From Bacteroidaceae bacterium (lineage in GTDB: Bacteria; Bacteroidota; Bacteroidia; Bacteroidales; Barnesiellaceae_A), in assembly GCA_017522135.1 (NCBI GenBank), contig JAFXAB010000046.1:21556-85555 (forward strand): 64,000 nucleotides of DNA. The letters are read 5' to 3'. Both the position numbers and the translations under genes were made by a program. Positions 55,785-64,000 of this stretch are shown in pieces. Each line of letters starts with the position of its first letter. Position 1 is the first letter of the stretch. A model generated the notes under the pieces. That model did not search any database. It had not been told where the DNA came from and saw only the letters and a list, made by a program, of their open reading frames with translations.

Positions 55785-57098
55785 ATGGGAAATATCGTAG
55801 CCATAGTAGGGCGACCCAACGTGGGCAAATCGACCCTATTCAACCGACTCACACAGACACGCCAAGCCATCGTCAATGAGACCGCCGGCACCACACGCGA
55901 CCGCCAATATGGCAAGGTTGAGTGGGGTGGCAAAGAGTTTTCTATCATCGACACCGGCGGATGGGTAGTAAATTCGGAAGACATCTTTGAAGAAGAAATC
56001 AACAAACAAGTTTCCATCGCCATCGATGAGGCCGACGTTATACTCTTTGTCGTAGACGCCATCAATGGTGCGACCGACCTTGACGACCACGTGGCAGCCA
56101 TCTTGCGACGCGCCAAGAAACCTATTATTCTCGTTGCCAATAAAGCCGACTCAAACCAATGGATATACAACTCGGCCGAGTTCTATGCTTTCGGATTGGG
56201 CGACCCCTACTGTGTATCGGCCATTAGCGGTAGCGGTACAGGCGAACTTCTCGACGAGATTGTTGCCAAGTTTACCAAAGAATATGAAGACGAAACAGAG
56301 ATAGACATACCCCGCTTTGCCGTAGTAGGTCGTCCCAACGCAGGCAAGTCATCTATCATCAACGCATTCATCGGCGAAGAGCGCAACATCGTCACCAACA
56401 TTGCCGGCACTACACGCGACTCTATCTACACCCGATACAACAAGTTCGGGTTTGACTTTTACTTGGTAGACACTGCAGGTATCCGCAAGAAAGGCAAAGT
56501 AACAGAAGACCTTGAGTACTACTCGGTAATACGCTCTATACGCGCCATCGAAAACTCAGATGTGTGCATACTCATGATCGATGCCACTCGTGGTATAGAA
56601 GGCCAGGATCTCAACATATTCTCGCTCATACAGAAAAACCGCAAGGGTATTGTGGTGTGTGTAAACAAGTGGGATCTTGTCGAAGACAAGTCAAACATCG
56701 CCATCAAAACCTTCGAAAAGGCTATACGCGACCGCTTGGCTCCGTTTACCGACTTTCCCATCATCTACACATCGGCTATTACCAAGCAACGCATCTTCAA
56801 GGTTCTTGAAACAGCAGTAGAAGTATATCAAAACCGCAAACGCCTTGTACCCACATCGAAGCTCAACGAGGTGATGCTCGCCGCCATAGAAGCCTATCCG
56901 CCCCCAGCAACAAAGGGCAAGTATATCAAAATCAAGTATATAACCATGCTCAAAGAGGCTCAAATCCCCTCGTTTATATTCTTCTGCAATCTACCACAAT
57001 GGGTAAAAGACCCCTACAAGCGTTATCTCGAGAACAAAATCAGAGAGAATTGGTGCTACACAGGCACACCTATTAACATTTTTATGAGAGAGAAATAG
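55785..57098 (+). CDS. der: GTPase Der (EngA)
   Basis: 437 residues with two G domains in tandem: G1 motifs [14 protein letters not shown] and [15 protein letters not shown]3 DTGGWV and [11 protein letters not shown]4 NKAD and NKWD, plus a C-terminal KH-like domain. Acts in 50S ribosome assembly. Co-transcribed with era, the typical Bacteroidales arrangement. Confidence 0.97.
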   Translation: MGNIVAIVGRPNVGKSTLFNRLTQTRQAIVNETAGTTRDRQYGKVEWGGKEFSIIDTGGWVVNSEDIFEEEINKQVSIAIDEADVILFVVDAINGATDLDDHVAAILRRAKKPIILVANKADSNQWIYNSAEFYAFGLGDPYCVSAISGSGTGELLDEIVAKFTKEYEDETEIDIPRFAVVGRPNAGKSSIINAFIGEERNIVTNIAGTTRDSIYTRYNKFGFDFYLVDTAGIRKKGKVTEDLEYYSVIRSIRAIENSDVCILMIDATRGIEGQDLNIFSLIQKNRKGIVVCVNKWDLVEDKSNIAIKTFEKAIRDRLAPFTDFPIIYTSAITKQRIFKVLETAVEVYQNRKRLVPTSKLNEVMLAAIEAYPPPATKGKYIKIKYITMLKEAQIPSFIFFCNLPQWVKDPYKRYLENKIRENWCYTGTPINIFMREK

Positions 57099-57131
57099 TG
57101 CAAAAAAATAGGAAAAACGGTAGAAATGGTA

Positions 57132-57139
57132 TATCTTTG
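57132..57139 (+). promoter_or_regulatory. Promoter -7 box of the POT transporter gene
   Basis: TATCTTTG, 68 bases before the ATG. Confidence 0.6.
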
Positions 57140-57206
57140 CACAACAATTCAAACAATGTGAAAAACAAACAAAATCAAATAATTACCTAATTTAAACAAA
57201 AAACTT

Positions 57207-58841
57207 ATGTCACAGTCATTATTTTTGATCGCCGTATTGGTTGTAGTAATACCTTTCTTGGTTTTCTACGTCATCAAGGCTCGAAATGAACACCCCAAAG
57301 GCCTCATCTCGGCAGCTCTTGCCAACATGGGTGAGCGTTTTGGTTACTACATTATGAATGCAGTCTTGCTGCTCTTCCTCTGCTCTAAATTTGGTATCAG
57401 CGACGATGCTGCCGGCTGGATTTATGCAGTATTCTATTTCTTGATTTATGTATTGAGTCTCCCCGGCGGTATGATTGCCGACAAAACTCAAAAATACAAA
57501 GGCACTATCATCTCCGGCTTGTTGTGCATGGCTATCGGTTACATCCTCTTGTCAATTCCTGTATTTGGCGAGGCCAACAACGGTGGTATATCTTGGGTAC
57601 TCGTTTTCACCTGCATTGCCCTTCTTATCATCGCATTCGGTAACGGTTTGTTCAAAGGCAACTTGCAAGCTATCGTAGGTCAAATGTACGACAACTTCGA
57701 GGCCGAAGCTGCCAAGAAAGGTCCCGAAGCATTGGCTATTGCCAAGTCAAAACGCGACAGCGGATTCCAAATCTTCTACGTTTTCATCAACATCGGTGGT
57801 GTTATCGCCCCCTTCGTTGCACCTCTTTTGAGAGAGTTCTGGTTGAAGACTAAAGGTTTGCTCTACAACTCTGACCTTCCCCGTTTGTGCCACATGTACC
57901 TCAACGAAGGTAGCAACATGAAGGCTACCGACATGGAAAACCTCAATACACTTGCTGCCAACGTAGGTCACACAGGTGTTGTTGATGCTGCTTTCTGTGC
58001 CAACTATCTTGAGACATTCAACACAGGTGTACACCTCTCATTCATCGCTTCAGTTGCTGCTATGCTCATTTCACTCACAATCTTCATGCTTGTGATGAAA
58101 TCATTGCCCACTCCCGTGAAGAAAGAGAAGAACGTAGAAGTTTCAGCTGCCGAAAAAGAGGCCGATGCTAAAGAGGTTAAACAACGCCTCATGGCTCTCT
58201 ATGCAGTGCTTGGTGTTGCTGTATTCTTCTGGTTCTCTTTCCACCAAAATGGCCAGTCTCTCTCGGTATTTGCTCGTGACTTCGTTGCAACCGACTCTGT
58301 TGCCCCCGAAATATGGCAATGTATCAACCCCTTCTTTGTGATTGTACTCACTCCCATCATCATGTGGATTTTCGGTACACTTGCCAAGAAGAACAAAGAG
58401 ATCTCTACACCCCGTAAGATTGCCATCGGTATGTTTATCGCTGCTTGCGCTTACATATTCCTCACCATCATCGCTATGGTACAAGGCTATCCCTCGGGCG
58501 AAGAATTTAAGAGCTGGACTGACGCTGCTAAGATGGCTGCCAAATCAAGCCCCGCAGTACTCATCCTCACTTACTTCTTCCTCACTGTAGCCGAGTTGTT
58601 CATCTCGCCCCTCGGTCTCTCTTTCGTATCGAAGATTGCTCCCAAGCACTTGCAAGGTATCTGCCAAGGCTTGTGGTTGTCAGCTACTGCTATCGGTAAC
58701 TTGTTTATCGCTATGGGTGTAACAATGTTGAACACATTCCCCCAACAATGGATGTGCTGGGCTGTATTTGCAGGCTTCTGCTTGATTTCTATGGCCGTAA
58801 TGCTCGGTATGCTCAAGTGGCTCGAAAGAATTACAAAATAA
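57207..58841 (+). CDS. POT/PTR-family proton-coupled peptide transporter
   Basis: 544 residues, 12-14 membrane helices. The POT signature is present as ANMGERFGYYIMNAVLLLFL, with the ERFxYY core kept but the first Glu of ExxERFxYY replaced by Asn; PGGMIADKTQKYKGTI follows. Probably imports di- and tripeptides. The loss of the leading Glu, important for proton coupling in studied family members, could mean altered coupling or substrate. Codon use suggests strong expression. Flanked by its own promoter and terminator. Confidence 0.85.
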   Translation: MSQSLFLIAVLVVVIPFLVFYVIKARNEHPKGLISAALANMGERFGYYIMNAVLLLFLCSKFGISDDAAGWIYAVFYFLIYVLSLPGGMIADKTQKYKGTIISGLLCMAIGYILLSIPVFGEANNGGISWVLVFTCIALLIIAFGNGLFKGNLQAIVGQMYDNFEAEAAKKGPEALAIAKSKRDSGFQIFYVFINIGGVIAPFVAPLLREFWLKTKGLLYNSDLPRLCHMYLNEGSNMKATDMENLNTLAANVGHTGVVDAAFCANYLETFNTGVHLSFIASVAAMLISLTIFMLVMKSLPTPVKKEKNVEVSAAEKEADAKEVKQRLMALYAVLGVAVFFWFSFHQNGQSLSVFARDFVATDSVAPEIWQCINPFFVIVLTPIIMWIFGTLAKKNKEISTPRKIAIGMFIAACAYIFLTIIAMVQGYPSGEEFKSWTDAAKMAAKSSPAVLILTYFFLTVAELFISPLGLSFVSKIAPKHLQGICQGLWLSATAIGNLFIAMGVTMLNTFPQQWMCWAVFAGFCLISMAVMLGMLKWLERITK

Positions 58842-58865
58842 TCATTGCAACATTCCTATACACAA

Positions 58866-58893
58866 CGAGGTCACGCAATCATGCGTGACCTCG
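58866..58893. terminator. Bidirectional intrinsic terminator
   Basis: Perfect 12-bp arms CGAGGTCACGCA / TGCGTGACCTCG, 4-base loop, followed by CTTATTTTAT; lies between convergent genes. Confidence 0.85.
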
Positions 58894-58914
58894 CTTATTT
58901 TATAGAATTACATA

Positions 58915-59802
58915 CTATCGCAATACGATAACCTGCCCCTCTTGCAGAGCATCGTTATAACGCATCTTGTTGCGACGAGCCAGGCGTTTGGTATCTATAC
59001 CATACAATTGCGATATACTGCGAAAGGTCTCACCCTCCACAACCGTATGCTTGTCATAACCCTTGTCGGCTTTTTTCTTTTTCTTTTCAAGATACACAAT
59101 ATCGCCCGAGTGTAATACCGTTTTGCGACTGTGCTCATTATATTTAGCCAAATCCCTGGCATCAAAGCCTGTATCGGCGGCAATTCTATCGTATGTATCA
59201 CCCTCCTCGGCAAGCACATACAACAATCCCCAAGCCATATACACATCTCGCAACAATACTATCTCAGGCTCCTCAATCTCCACAGTCTTGCGTTTCTTAC
59301 CACCTTTTACATAACGTTGCAAGTCATATTTTTCAATTATAGTTATCAGCTTCTCGGGGTATTTCGGGTCCTCGGCATAACCACATTTTCTGAGTCCTTT
59401 TGCCCAACCTTTATAATCGGTTATTTTCAACTCAAACAAAGAGGCATATCTCGACTGCAACAAAAAGGTCGAGTGATCTTCATACGACTCAGCCACATCT
59501 TCATACATGCGATAACAATCGCCCTTATACTTCACCGCGTCACCCTCCCAATTATGGCACTTCACGCCAAAGTGATTGCGGGCAACAACAGCCAATTTAC
59601 TCTGCCCGGCAGCCGACTCAAGCAAGCCCTGCGCTAATGTTATGCTGGCCGGAATACCGTGCAAACGCTGTTGTTCTTGAGCCAATTTATAGTATCGTGC
59701 AATGTAGGCCTCATATTTATCCTGCGTTGTCGCCGCACATACAGGCGATGCTACCATGGCGAGTAATAAAGTACAAACTAAGTACACAAGCAAACGTTTC
59801 AT
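58915..59802 (-). CDS. Glucosaminidase (FlgJ-like) with C-terminal LysM repeats
   Basis: 295 residues from ATG 59802 (MKRLLVYLVCTLL). Signal peptide, then a Mannosyl-glycoprotein endo-beta-N-acetylglucosaminidase domain: SITLAQGLLESAAGQSKLA with the catalytic Glu, NHFGVKCHNW and GYAEDPKYPEKLI. Two LysM domains follow, the last VVEGETFRSISQLYGI. Likely a periplasmic or surface murein hydrolase. The longer frame to 59859 would overlap the divergent promoter region. Confidence 0.92.
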   Translation of the reverse strand: MKRLLVYLVCTLLLAMVASPVCAATTQDKYEAYIARYYKLAQEQQRLHGIPASITLAQGLLESAAGQSKLAVVARNHFGVKCHNWEGDAVKYKGDCYRMYEDVAESYEDHSTFLLQSRYASLFELKITDYKGWAKGLRKCGYAEDPKYPEKLITIIEKYDLQRYVKGGKKRKTVEIEEPEIVLLRDVYMAWGLLYVLAEEGDTYDRIAADTGFDARDLAKYNEHSRKTVLHSGDIVYLEKKKKKADKGYDKHTVVEGETFRSISQLYGIDTKRLARRNKMRYNDALQEGQVIVLR

Positions 59803-59896
59803 TCTAAAAAAATTTTTATTATACCGAAAAAAAACTATCAACACACTTTCTTTCACCAAAAATCGCTACATTTGTACTAATGGAGCAATAATCATA

Positions 59897-60382
59897 ATGC
59901 GTATGAAAAATATTGATATCGTTACAAATATAGTTGTTTGCAATTATACAGAGCTCAACGAAACACAAAAAAATTTGGTCGACCAAGCCAAAAAAGCATG
60001 CAAAAATGCTTATGCACCCTACTCACACTTTAGCGTAGGCGCAGCCGCCATGCTCGATAATGGCACCATTGTAACCGGTAGCAACCAAGAAAATGCCGCA
60101 TATCCATCGGGCACATGCGCCGAGCGTACAACTCTATTCTATGCCGGAGCACAATATCCCGACAATGCTGTTACGATGCTGGCCATTGCCGCATACAAGG
60201 GCAACGCATACACCCAGACACCTACTGCTCCCTGCGGTGCCTGCCGACAGGTAATACTCGAAACCGAGCACCGATACAACAAACCTATCGAAATCATTCT
60301 CTACGGTGAGGATAAGACATACATCATCACATCTGTCGAGTCGTTATTACCCCTATGCTTTGGCAAGACCGACCTCGAATAA
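59897..60382 (+). CDS. cdd: Cytidine deaminase
   Basis: 161 residues (ATG 59897; ATG 59903 also possible). Zinc site: CAERTT with the catalytic Glu and PCGACRQ; N-terminal APYSHFSVGAA. Deaminates cytidine/deoxycytidine in pyrimidine salvage. Promoter TACATTTG at 59867-59874. The frame is open further upstream (59756) but that part is the shadow of the divergent gene's start. Confidence 0.95.
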   Translation: MRMKNIDIVTNIVVCNYTELNETQKNLVDQAKKACKNAYAPYSHFSVGAAAMLDNGTIVTGSNQENAAYPSGTCAERTTLFYAGAQYPDNAVTMLAIAAYKGNAYTQTPTAPCGACRQVILETEHRYNKPIEIILYGEDKTYIITSVESLLPLCFGKTDLE

Positions 60383-60399
60383 GCATACACACAAATACA

Positions 60400-62133
60400 A
60401 TGGACAACTACATCGTATCAGCACGCAAATACCGCCCCTCGACTTTTCAATCGGTAGTGGGACAAAAATCCTTAACGCAAACACTCAAGAATGCCATTGA
60501 CGCAGGCAAGTTGGCTCACGCATATCTTTTCTGCGGACCCCGCGGTGTAGGCAAAACATCGTGTGCCCGCATATTTGCCAAGACTATCAACTGTCTGCAC
60601 CCCACCTCTTCGGGCGAAGCCTGCAACGAATGTGAGTCTTGTCGTGCCTTTAACGAACAACGCTCTTATAACATATCGGAACTTGATGCCGCCTCAAACA
60701 ATAGCGTCGATGACATCAGACAACTTGTTGACCAAGTACGCATTCCGCCCCAAATAGGACGGTATAAGGTATACATTGTCGACGAGGTACACATGCTATC
60801 TACAGCAGCTTTCAACGCCTTTCTCAAGACACTTGAAGAGCCTCCTCATCATGCCATCTTCATCCTCGCCACTACCGAAAAGCACAAGATACTTCCCACC
60901 ATCCTATCACGTTGTCAAGTATATGACTTCCATCGCATTACTATTGCCGACATTGCCGAGCATCTGCTATATGTAGCTACACAAGAAGGCATAAAAGCCG
61001 AGGCTGAAGCCCTCAGCGTCATTGCTCAAAAGGCCGACGGTGGTATGCGCGATGCGCTCTCTATATTCGACCAGATTGCAAGTTTCACAGCCGGAAACAT
61101 CACCTACAACTCCGTTATCGAAAACCTCAATGTTCTCGACTACGAATATTACTTCCGGCTCACCGAAGCCTTTCTCTCGGCCAATGTTTCAAGTGCATTG
61201 TTGCTATACAAAGAGATATGCGACAAAGGATTTGAGTCGCAACATTTCATCAGCGGACTCAGCAACCACTTTCGCAACCTGCTTGTGAGCAAAGATATTG
61301 CCACCCTTTCGTTGCTCGAAATGGGCGAAGCAACAGCCAAACGATATGGCGAGCAAGCTGCAAAATGCGACATCCGATTGCTTTACAAAGCCATGGACTT
61401 GAGCAACCGTTGCGATCTGGACTATCGTGTAAGCAACAATAAGCGATTTTTGGTAGAGCTCATGCTCATACAGATATGCCAGCTATCAATGCCCACCGAG
61501 CCTGTCGAGCCCAAACCTCAGTTACAACCTATTAAGAATACATCTCAACATACTGCCACCGTAGCTCAACCCTCGGCATCGGCAGTAAAACCTACAACAC
61601 AAGCGCAACCTGCCCCTGCACCCACGCCACAAAATCAGCGTCTTTCGGCTCAAGCCTATGCTCCTCGCTCGGCTACACCCAAGCCGGTAGCCCCCCGCAC
61701 CGGCATGCCAGCTCCGGCCATACGCATCAACGCCATAAAAACCGAGCAAACAACTGAACGCGAAAAACGCAAAAAACCCTTTACTCAGGATGCTCTTGTG
61801 GCTGCATGGCTCAAATATGCCAACACAATACCCGATGAGGTTGCCTTGTTCAATACGATGCAATCGCACCAACCTACTCTCAAGGGTGAAATAATCTGTA
61901 AAGTAGAAGTCGAGAGCACCATACAACAATCTCTCATTCTTGTCACCAAGGATGCTCTGCTCGACTTTATTCACAACGAACTGGAAAATGATTATATCGA
62001 CCTCGAAACAGAAATAAAAGTATCGAATGAACGACGTGTCTCGTATAGCACAGGCGAGATTTTGGCAGCAATGAAAGAGGATAACCCCAACTTGATAAAA
62101 GCTGTCGATATGCTTCATCTCGAAATAGAATAG
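60400..62133 (+). CDS. dnaX: DNA polymerase III gamma/tau subunit
   Basis: 577 residues from ATG 60400 (MDNYIVSARKYRPSTF). Clamp-loader ATPase: Walker A FCGPRGVGKTSCAR, zinc CNECESC, Walker B DEVHMLS, sensor 1 ILATTEKHKILPTILSRCQ. A Pro/Ala/Gln-rich linker (about residues 370-455) precedes the C-terminal tau part. Loads the sliding clamp and couples the replisome. No convincing -1 frameshift heptamer in frame, so a separate gamma form is not predicted. It follows cdd after 17 bases. Confidence 0.96.
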   Translation: MDNYIVSARKYRPSTFQSVVGQKSLTQTLKNAIDAGKLAHAYLFCGPRGVGKTSCARIFAKTINCLHPTSSGEACNECESCRAFNEQRSYNISELDAASNNSVDDIRQLVDQVRIPPQIGRYKVYIVDEVHMLSTAAFNAFLKTLEEPPHHAIFILATTEKHKILPTILSRCQVYDFHRITIADIAEHLLYVATQEGIKAEAEALSVIAQKADGGMRDALSIFDQIASFTAGNITYNSVIENLNVLDYEYYFRLTEAFLSANVSSALLLYKEICDKGFESQHFISGLSNHFRNLLVSKDIATLSLLEMGEATAKRYGEQAAKCDIRLLYKAMDLSNRCDLDYRVSNNKRFLVELMLIQICQLSMPTEPVEPKPQLQPIKNTSQHTATVAQPSASAVKPTTQAQPAPAPTPQNQRLSAQAYAPRSATPKPVAPRTGMPAPAIRINAIKTEQTTEREKRKKPFTQDALVAAWLKYANTIPDEVALFNTMQSHQPTLKGEIICKVEVESTIQQSLILVTKDALLDFIHNELENDYIDLETEIKVSNERRVSYSTGEILAAMKEDNPNLIKAVDMLHLEIE

Positions 62134-62239
62134 AGCATCACCGCCAACAAAACACAACAATACCATCGAAAATATAGCATTTTGCCATATACCAAGAGGG
62201 CAACCACAAAAAATATTGACATTTTTTTGACAAAAGTCA

Positions 62240-62270
62240 TTGTTTCCTTAAAAAGCATTTACTAAATTTG
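62240..62270 (+). promoter_or_regulatory. Promoter of ansA
   Basis: TTG (62240-62242), 20-base spacer, TAAATTTG (62263-62270), 26 bases before the ATG. Confidence 0.7.
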
Positions 62271-62296
62271 CAGGCAACAAGAAGACTTTAAGTACT

Positions 62297-63340
62297 ATGA
62301 CAACACCATCAACCTCTGTACTCATTATTTATACCGGTGGTACCATCGGTATGACTCAAAATCCCGAGACCGGAGCTCTCGAACCATTCGATTTCAACCA
62401 TCTGCTCGACAACGTTCCCGAATTGCGTCGATTGGGTTACTCTGTATCTACCATGCAGTTCGATCCTATCATCGACTCTTCCGAGACCGAGCCTTCACAA
62501 TGGGCCAAAATCGTACAAGTAATTGCCGATAACTATGACAAATACGATGGTTTTGTTGTGCTTCATGGCACCGATACAATGGCATACACAGCCTCAGCTG
62601 TGAGCTTTATGCTTGAGAACCTCGGCAAACCGGTCATCTTCACAGGCTCGCAACTCCCCATAGGCATGTTGCGTACCGATGGCAAAGAAAATCTCATTAC
62701 CGCAATAGAAATTGCAGCCGACCGCGACGAGAAGGGCAATCCCCGAGTTCCCGAGGTATGTATCTTCTTCGACAATACACTCATGCGAGGCAATCGTACT
62801 TGCAAGGTGAGTGCTCAATTCTTCAACGCCTTTGTTTCGCCCAACTATCCTCTATTGGCACATGTTGGTATCAACATCAACTACGATGACGTAGAAATTC
62901 ATTATCCCAATGAGGACAAGCCATTGAAACCCCACTACAAAATGGATAACAACGTAGTGGTACTCAAGCTATTCCCGGGCATCAACCGCCATGTGATACA
63001 CCAGACACTCAATATACCGGGCCTCAAAGGTATAGTTCTCGAATCCTTTGGCTCGGGCAATGCACCTCGCTACGACTGGTTCCTTGAAGAGTTGCGCGAT
63101 GCTGTAGCTCGTGGTATAGTGATTGTAAATGTCACACAATGCAGCACCGGTAGCGTGCAAATGGAGTTGTACCGCACAGGCAACACTCTGCGCGATATAG
63201 GTGTGATAAGCGGATACGACAGCACAACAGAGGCTGCTTTGGCCAAGTTGATGTTCCTTTTCGGACACGGTCTCTCTCCTCAAGAGGTTGTACAAGCCAT
63301 GAGACAATCTTATGTAGGAGAAGTAACACTCCCCCGATAA
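62297..63340 (+). CDS. ansA: Type I L-asparaginase
   Basis: 347 residues. Catalytic threonines in IIYTGGTIGM and VLHGTDTMAYTAS; also FTGSQLPIGM. No signal peptide, so cytoplasmic type I. Hydrolyses asparagine to aspartate and ammonia. Monocistronic, with own promoter. Confidence 0.95.
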   Translation: MTTPSTSVLIIYTGGTIGMTQNPETGALEPFDFNHLLDNVPELRRLGYSVSTMQFDPIIDSSETEPSQWAKIVQVIADNYDKYDGFVVLHGTDTMAYTASAVSFMLENLGKPVIFTGSQLPIGMLRTDGKENLITAIEIAADRDEKGNPRVPEVCIFFDNTLMRGNRTCKVSAQFFNAFVSPNYPLLAHVGININYDDVEIHYPNEDKPLKPHYKMDNNVVVLKLFPGINRHVIHQTLNIPGLKGIVLESFGSGNAPRYDWFLEELRDAVARGIVIVNVTQCSTGSVQMELYRTGNTLRDIGVISGYDSTTEAALAKLMFLFGHGLSPQEVVQAMRQSYVGEVTLPR

Positions 63341-63404
63341 AAGTCATAAATCATTACAGGTAATGTGGACAAAAATGGTTGGTTTTAGACCTGCATAATC
63401 ATAC

Positions 63405-63448
63405 AAAGAGAGATTTTCTAAGGCGAGGAAAATCTCTCTTATTTTTTT
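63405..63448. terminator. Bidirectional intrinsic terminator
   Basis: AAGAGAGATTTTC / GAAAATCTCTCTT arms with an 8-9 base loop, then ATTTTTTTG on the plus strand; serves ansA and possibly the transposase remnant. Confidence 0.85.
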
Positions 63449-63487
63449 GTTCGTTTTAGATTTTTTCCAAGCGATATAAAAGATCAA

Positions 63488-63547
63488 GGAAGATGCTTTG
63501 TCAAGGTTGGCGCAGCCACATGTCTGACCTTTACAAAGCAATCTTCC
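63488..63547. repeat. 60-base imperfect inverted repeat beside the transposase remnant
   Basis: GGAAGATGCTTTGTCAAGGT pairs at about 20 of 21 positions with ACCTTTACAAAGCAATCTTCC; the loop contains a further TGGC/GCCA pair. It lies 25 bases past the transposase stop. Could be part of the insertion sequence end or a structured RNA. Confidence 0.6.
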
Positions 63548-63572
63548 GAGAGCTACCTTTGCTTGAAAAAAA

Positions 63573-63998
63573 TCAAAAACATTTATTCTTATTAGACTTG
63601 TTTCTAAAATAAAGATACCACTTTACATAGTTCTGATAATGAATATAAGATAGGCCTCTATGAAGAGATATATTCTCTTTTAGGTGTCCAAAGAAAGATT
63701 CCAAAGCATTGGTTGTTTTAGGGATAGAAGAATTCTCTGTATAATGAAACATATCAGGCAAAGCTCGGCGTATATGTACATATGCTTTTCTTACCATTTT
63801 ATGCGTATACCATTGCGTATTGGTTTCGGACTTGTAACTTCGTGTGTTTAAATACTCGTGGTATGTATCACACTATTGCTTAAACAAACTTTTCCAATAC
63901 AGGCTATCATTATGCGTTTCTATCTTGTGTATCATACACACCAGGCTTCTTAAATCTTTGCCTGCATCGCTTTTAGGATGCCTTGTAAGCCATGTTAG
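63573..63998 (-). pseudogene. Transposase C-terminal part with in-frame stop; runs off the right edge
   Basis: On the minus strand the frame can be read from the window edge (LTWLTRHPKSDAGKDLRSLV ... WKSLFKQ), is cut by a TAG at 63873-63875, then continues in the same frame (CDTYHEYLNTRSYKSETNTQ ... MVRKAYVHIRRALPDMF) to the stop at 63573. The C-terminal KTTNALESFFGHLKENISLHRGL is a DDE transposase end with the final catalytic Glu, like Mutator/IS256-type or related elements; the exact IS family is not certain. A TGG-to-TAG change would explain the break. The 5' part is outside the window. Confidence 0.75.
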
Positions 63999-64000
63999 GC

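Noticed and set aside
60400..62133. Programmed -1 frameshift making a gamma form of DnaX
   Set aside because: The A-rich run near codons 455-460 (CGC AAA AAA CCC) is not in the phase needed for an X XXY YYZ slip, and no downstream stimulator was seen.

Overview
The window is chromosomal DNA from a member of the Bacteroidota, most likely the order Bacteroidales. Several signs agree. Many genes have promoters of the Bacteroides type (a TTG/TTTG element about 18-21 bp before TAnnTTTG). The gene order DUF177-rpmF-fabH-era-der is characteristic. There are DUF1573, DUF3256, DUF5106 and DUF4374 proteins and TonB-dependent receptors with a carboxypeptidase-like N-terminal domain. There is also a type IX secretion system (T9SS), shown by a PorT-like protein and three secreted proteins with T9SS-type C-terminal tails; this argues against a typical Bacteroides and for another family, but the genus cannot be named from here.

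Layout. 1-2716: the end of an iron/siderophore/cobalamin-type ABC importer (binding protein, permease, ATPase, all overlapping). 2726-5905: a glycosyltransferase, PorT and a secreted leucine-rich-repeat-like protein. 6028-14898: MeaB GTPase, two DUF1573 proteins, PdxB, YqgE, a 47-residue conserved small protein, an M23/LysM endopeptidase, and an ispD-recG pair. 15146-20085: a three-gene operon that looks like the xenosiderophore system XusABC (TonB receptor, DUF4374 lipoprotein, PepSY membrane protein). 20291-25441: EamA transporter, rplS, ligA and a T9SS cargo protein. 25563-28534: three adjacent genes resembling a phage head module (scaffold-like, major-capsid-like, neck/adaptor-like) with no other phage genes. 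28725-36333: PepP, GlyA, a T9SS cargo protein, a pyrBI-flavin reductase operon with a striking leader, DUF5106 and SGNH hydrolase genes. 36478-44000: thrA-apbE, a YgbA-like protein, a GIN-domain lipoprotein and a large outer membrane protein. 44247-54743: ABC exporter, MntP, SpeA, TruA, EamA, DUF3256, fructose-bisphosphate aldolase, then DUF177-rpmF-fabH. 54871-63340: era-der, POT-family transporter, glucosaminidase, cytidine deaminase, dnaX, L-asparaginase. The right edge holds a broken insertion-sequence transposase.

Most of the window is ordinary housekeeping DNA. Four things stand out. (1) The capsid-like three-gene module at 25563-28534, whose capsid-like protein carries an N-terminal hydrophobic segment and whose promoter region has an 8-bp inverted repeat. 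(2) A pyrBI leader at 34513-34674 that reproduces the logic of the E. coli pyrBI attenuator: a U-tract, an intrinsic terminator, and a 53-codon leader peptide translated across both and stopping 4 nt before pyrB. (3) A dispersed ~100-bp intergenic repeat in three copies (14911-15007, 44125-44230, 50653-50769), each carrying two promoter-like boxes and sitting just upstream of a gene. (4) The Xus-like siderophore piracy operon. No tRNA, rRNA or CRISPR array was seen.
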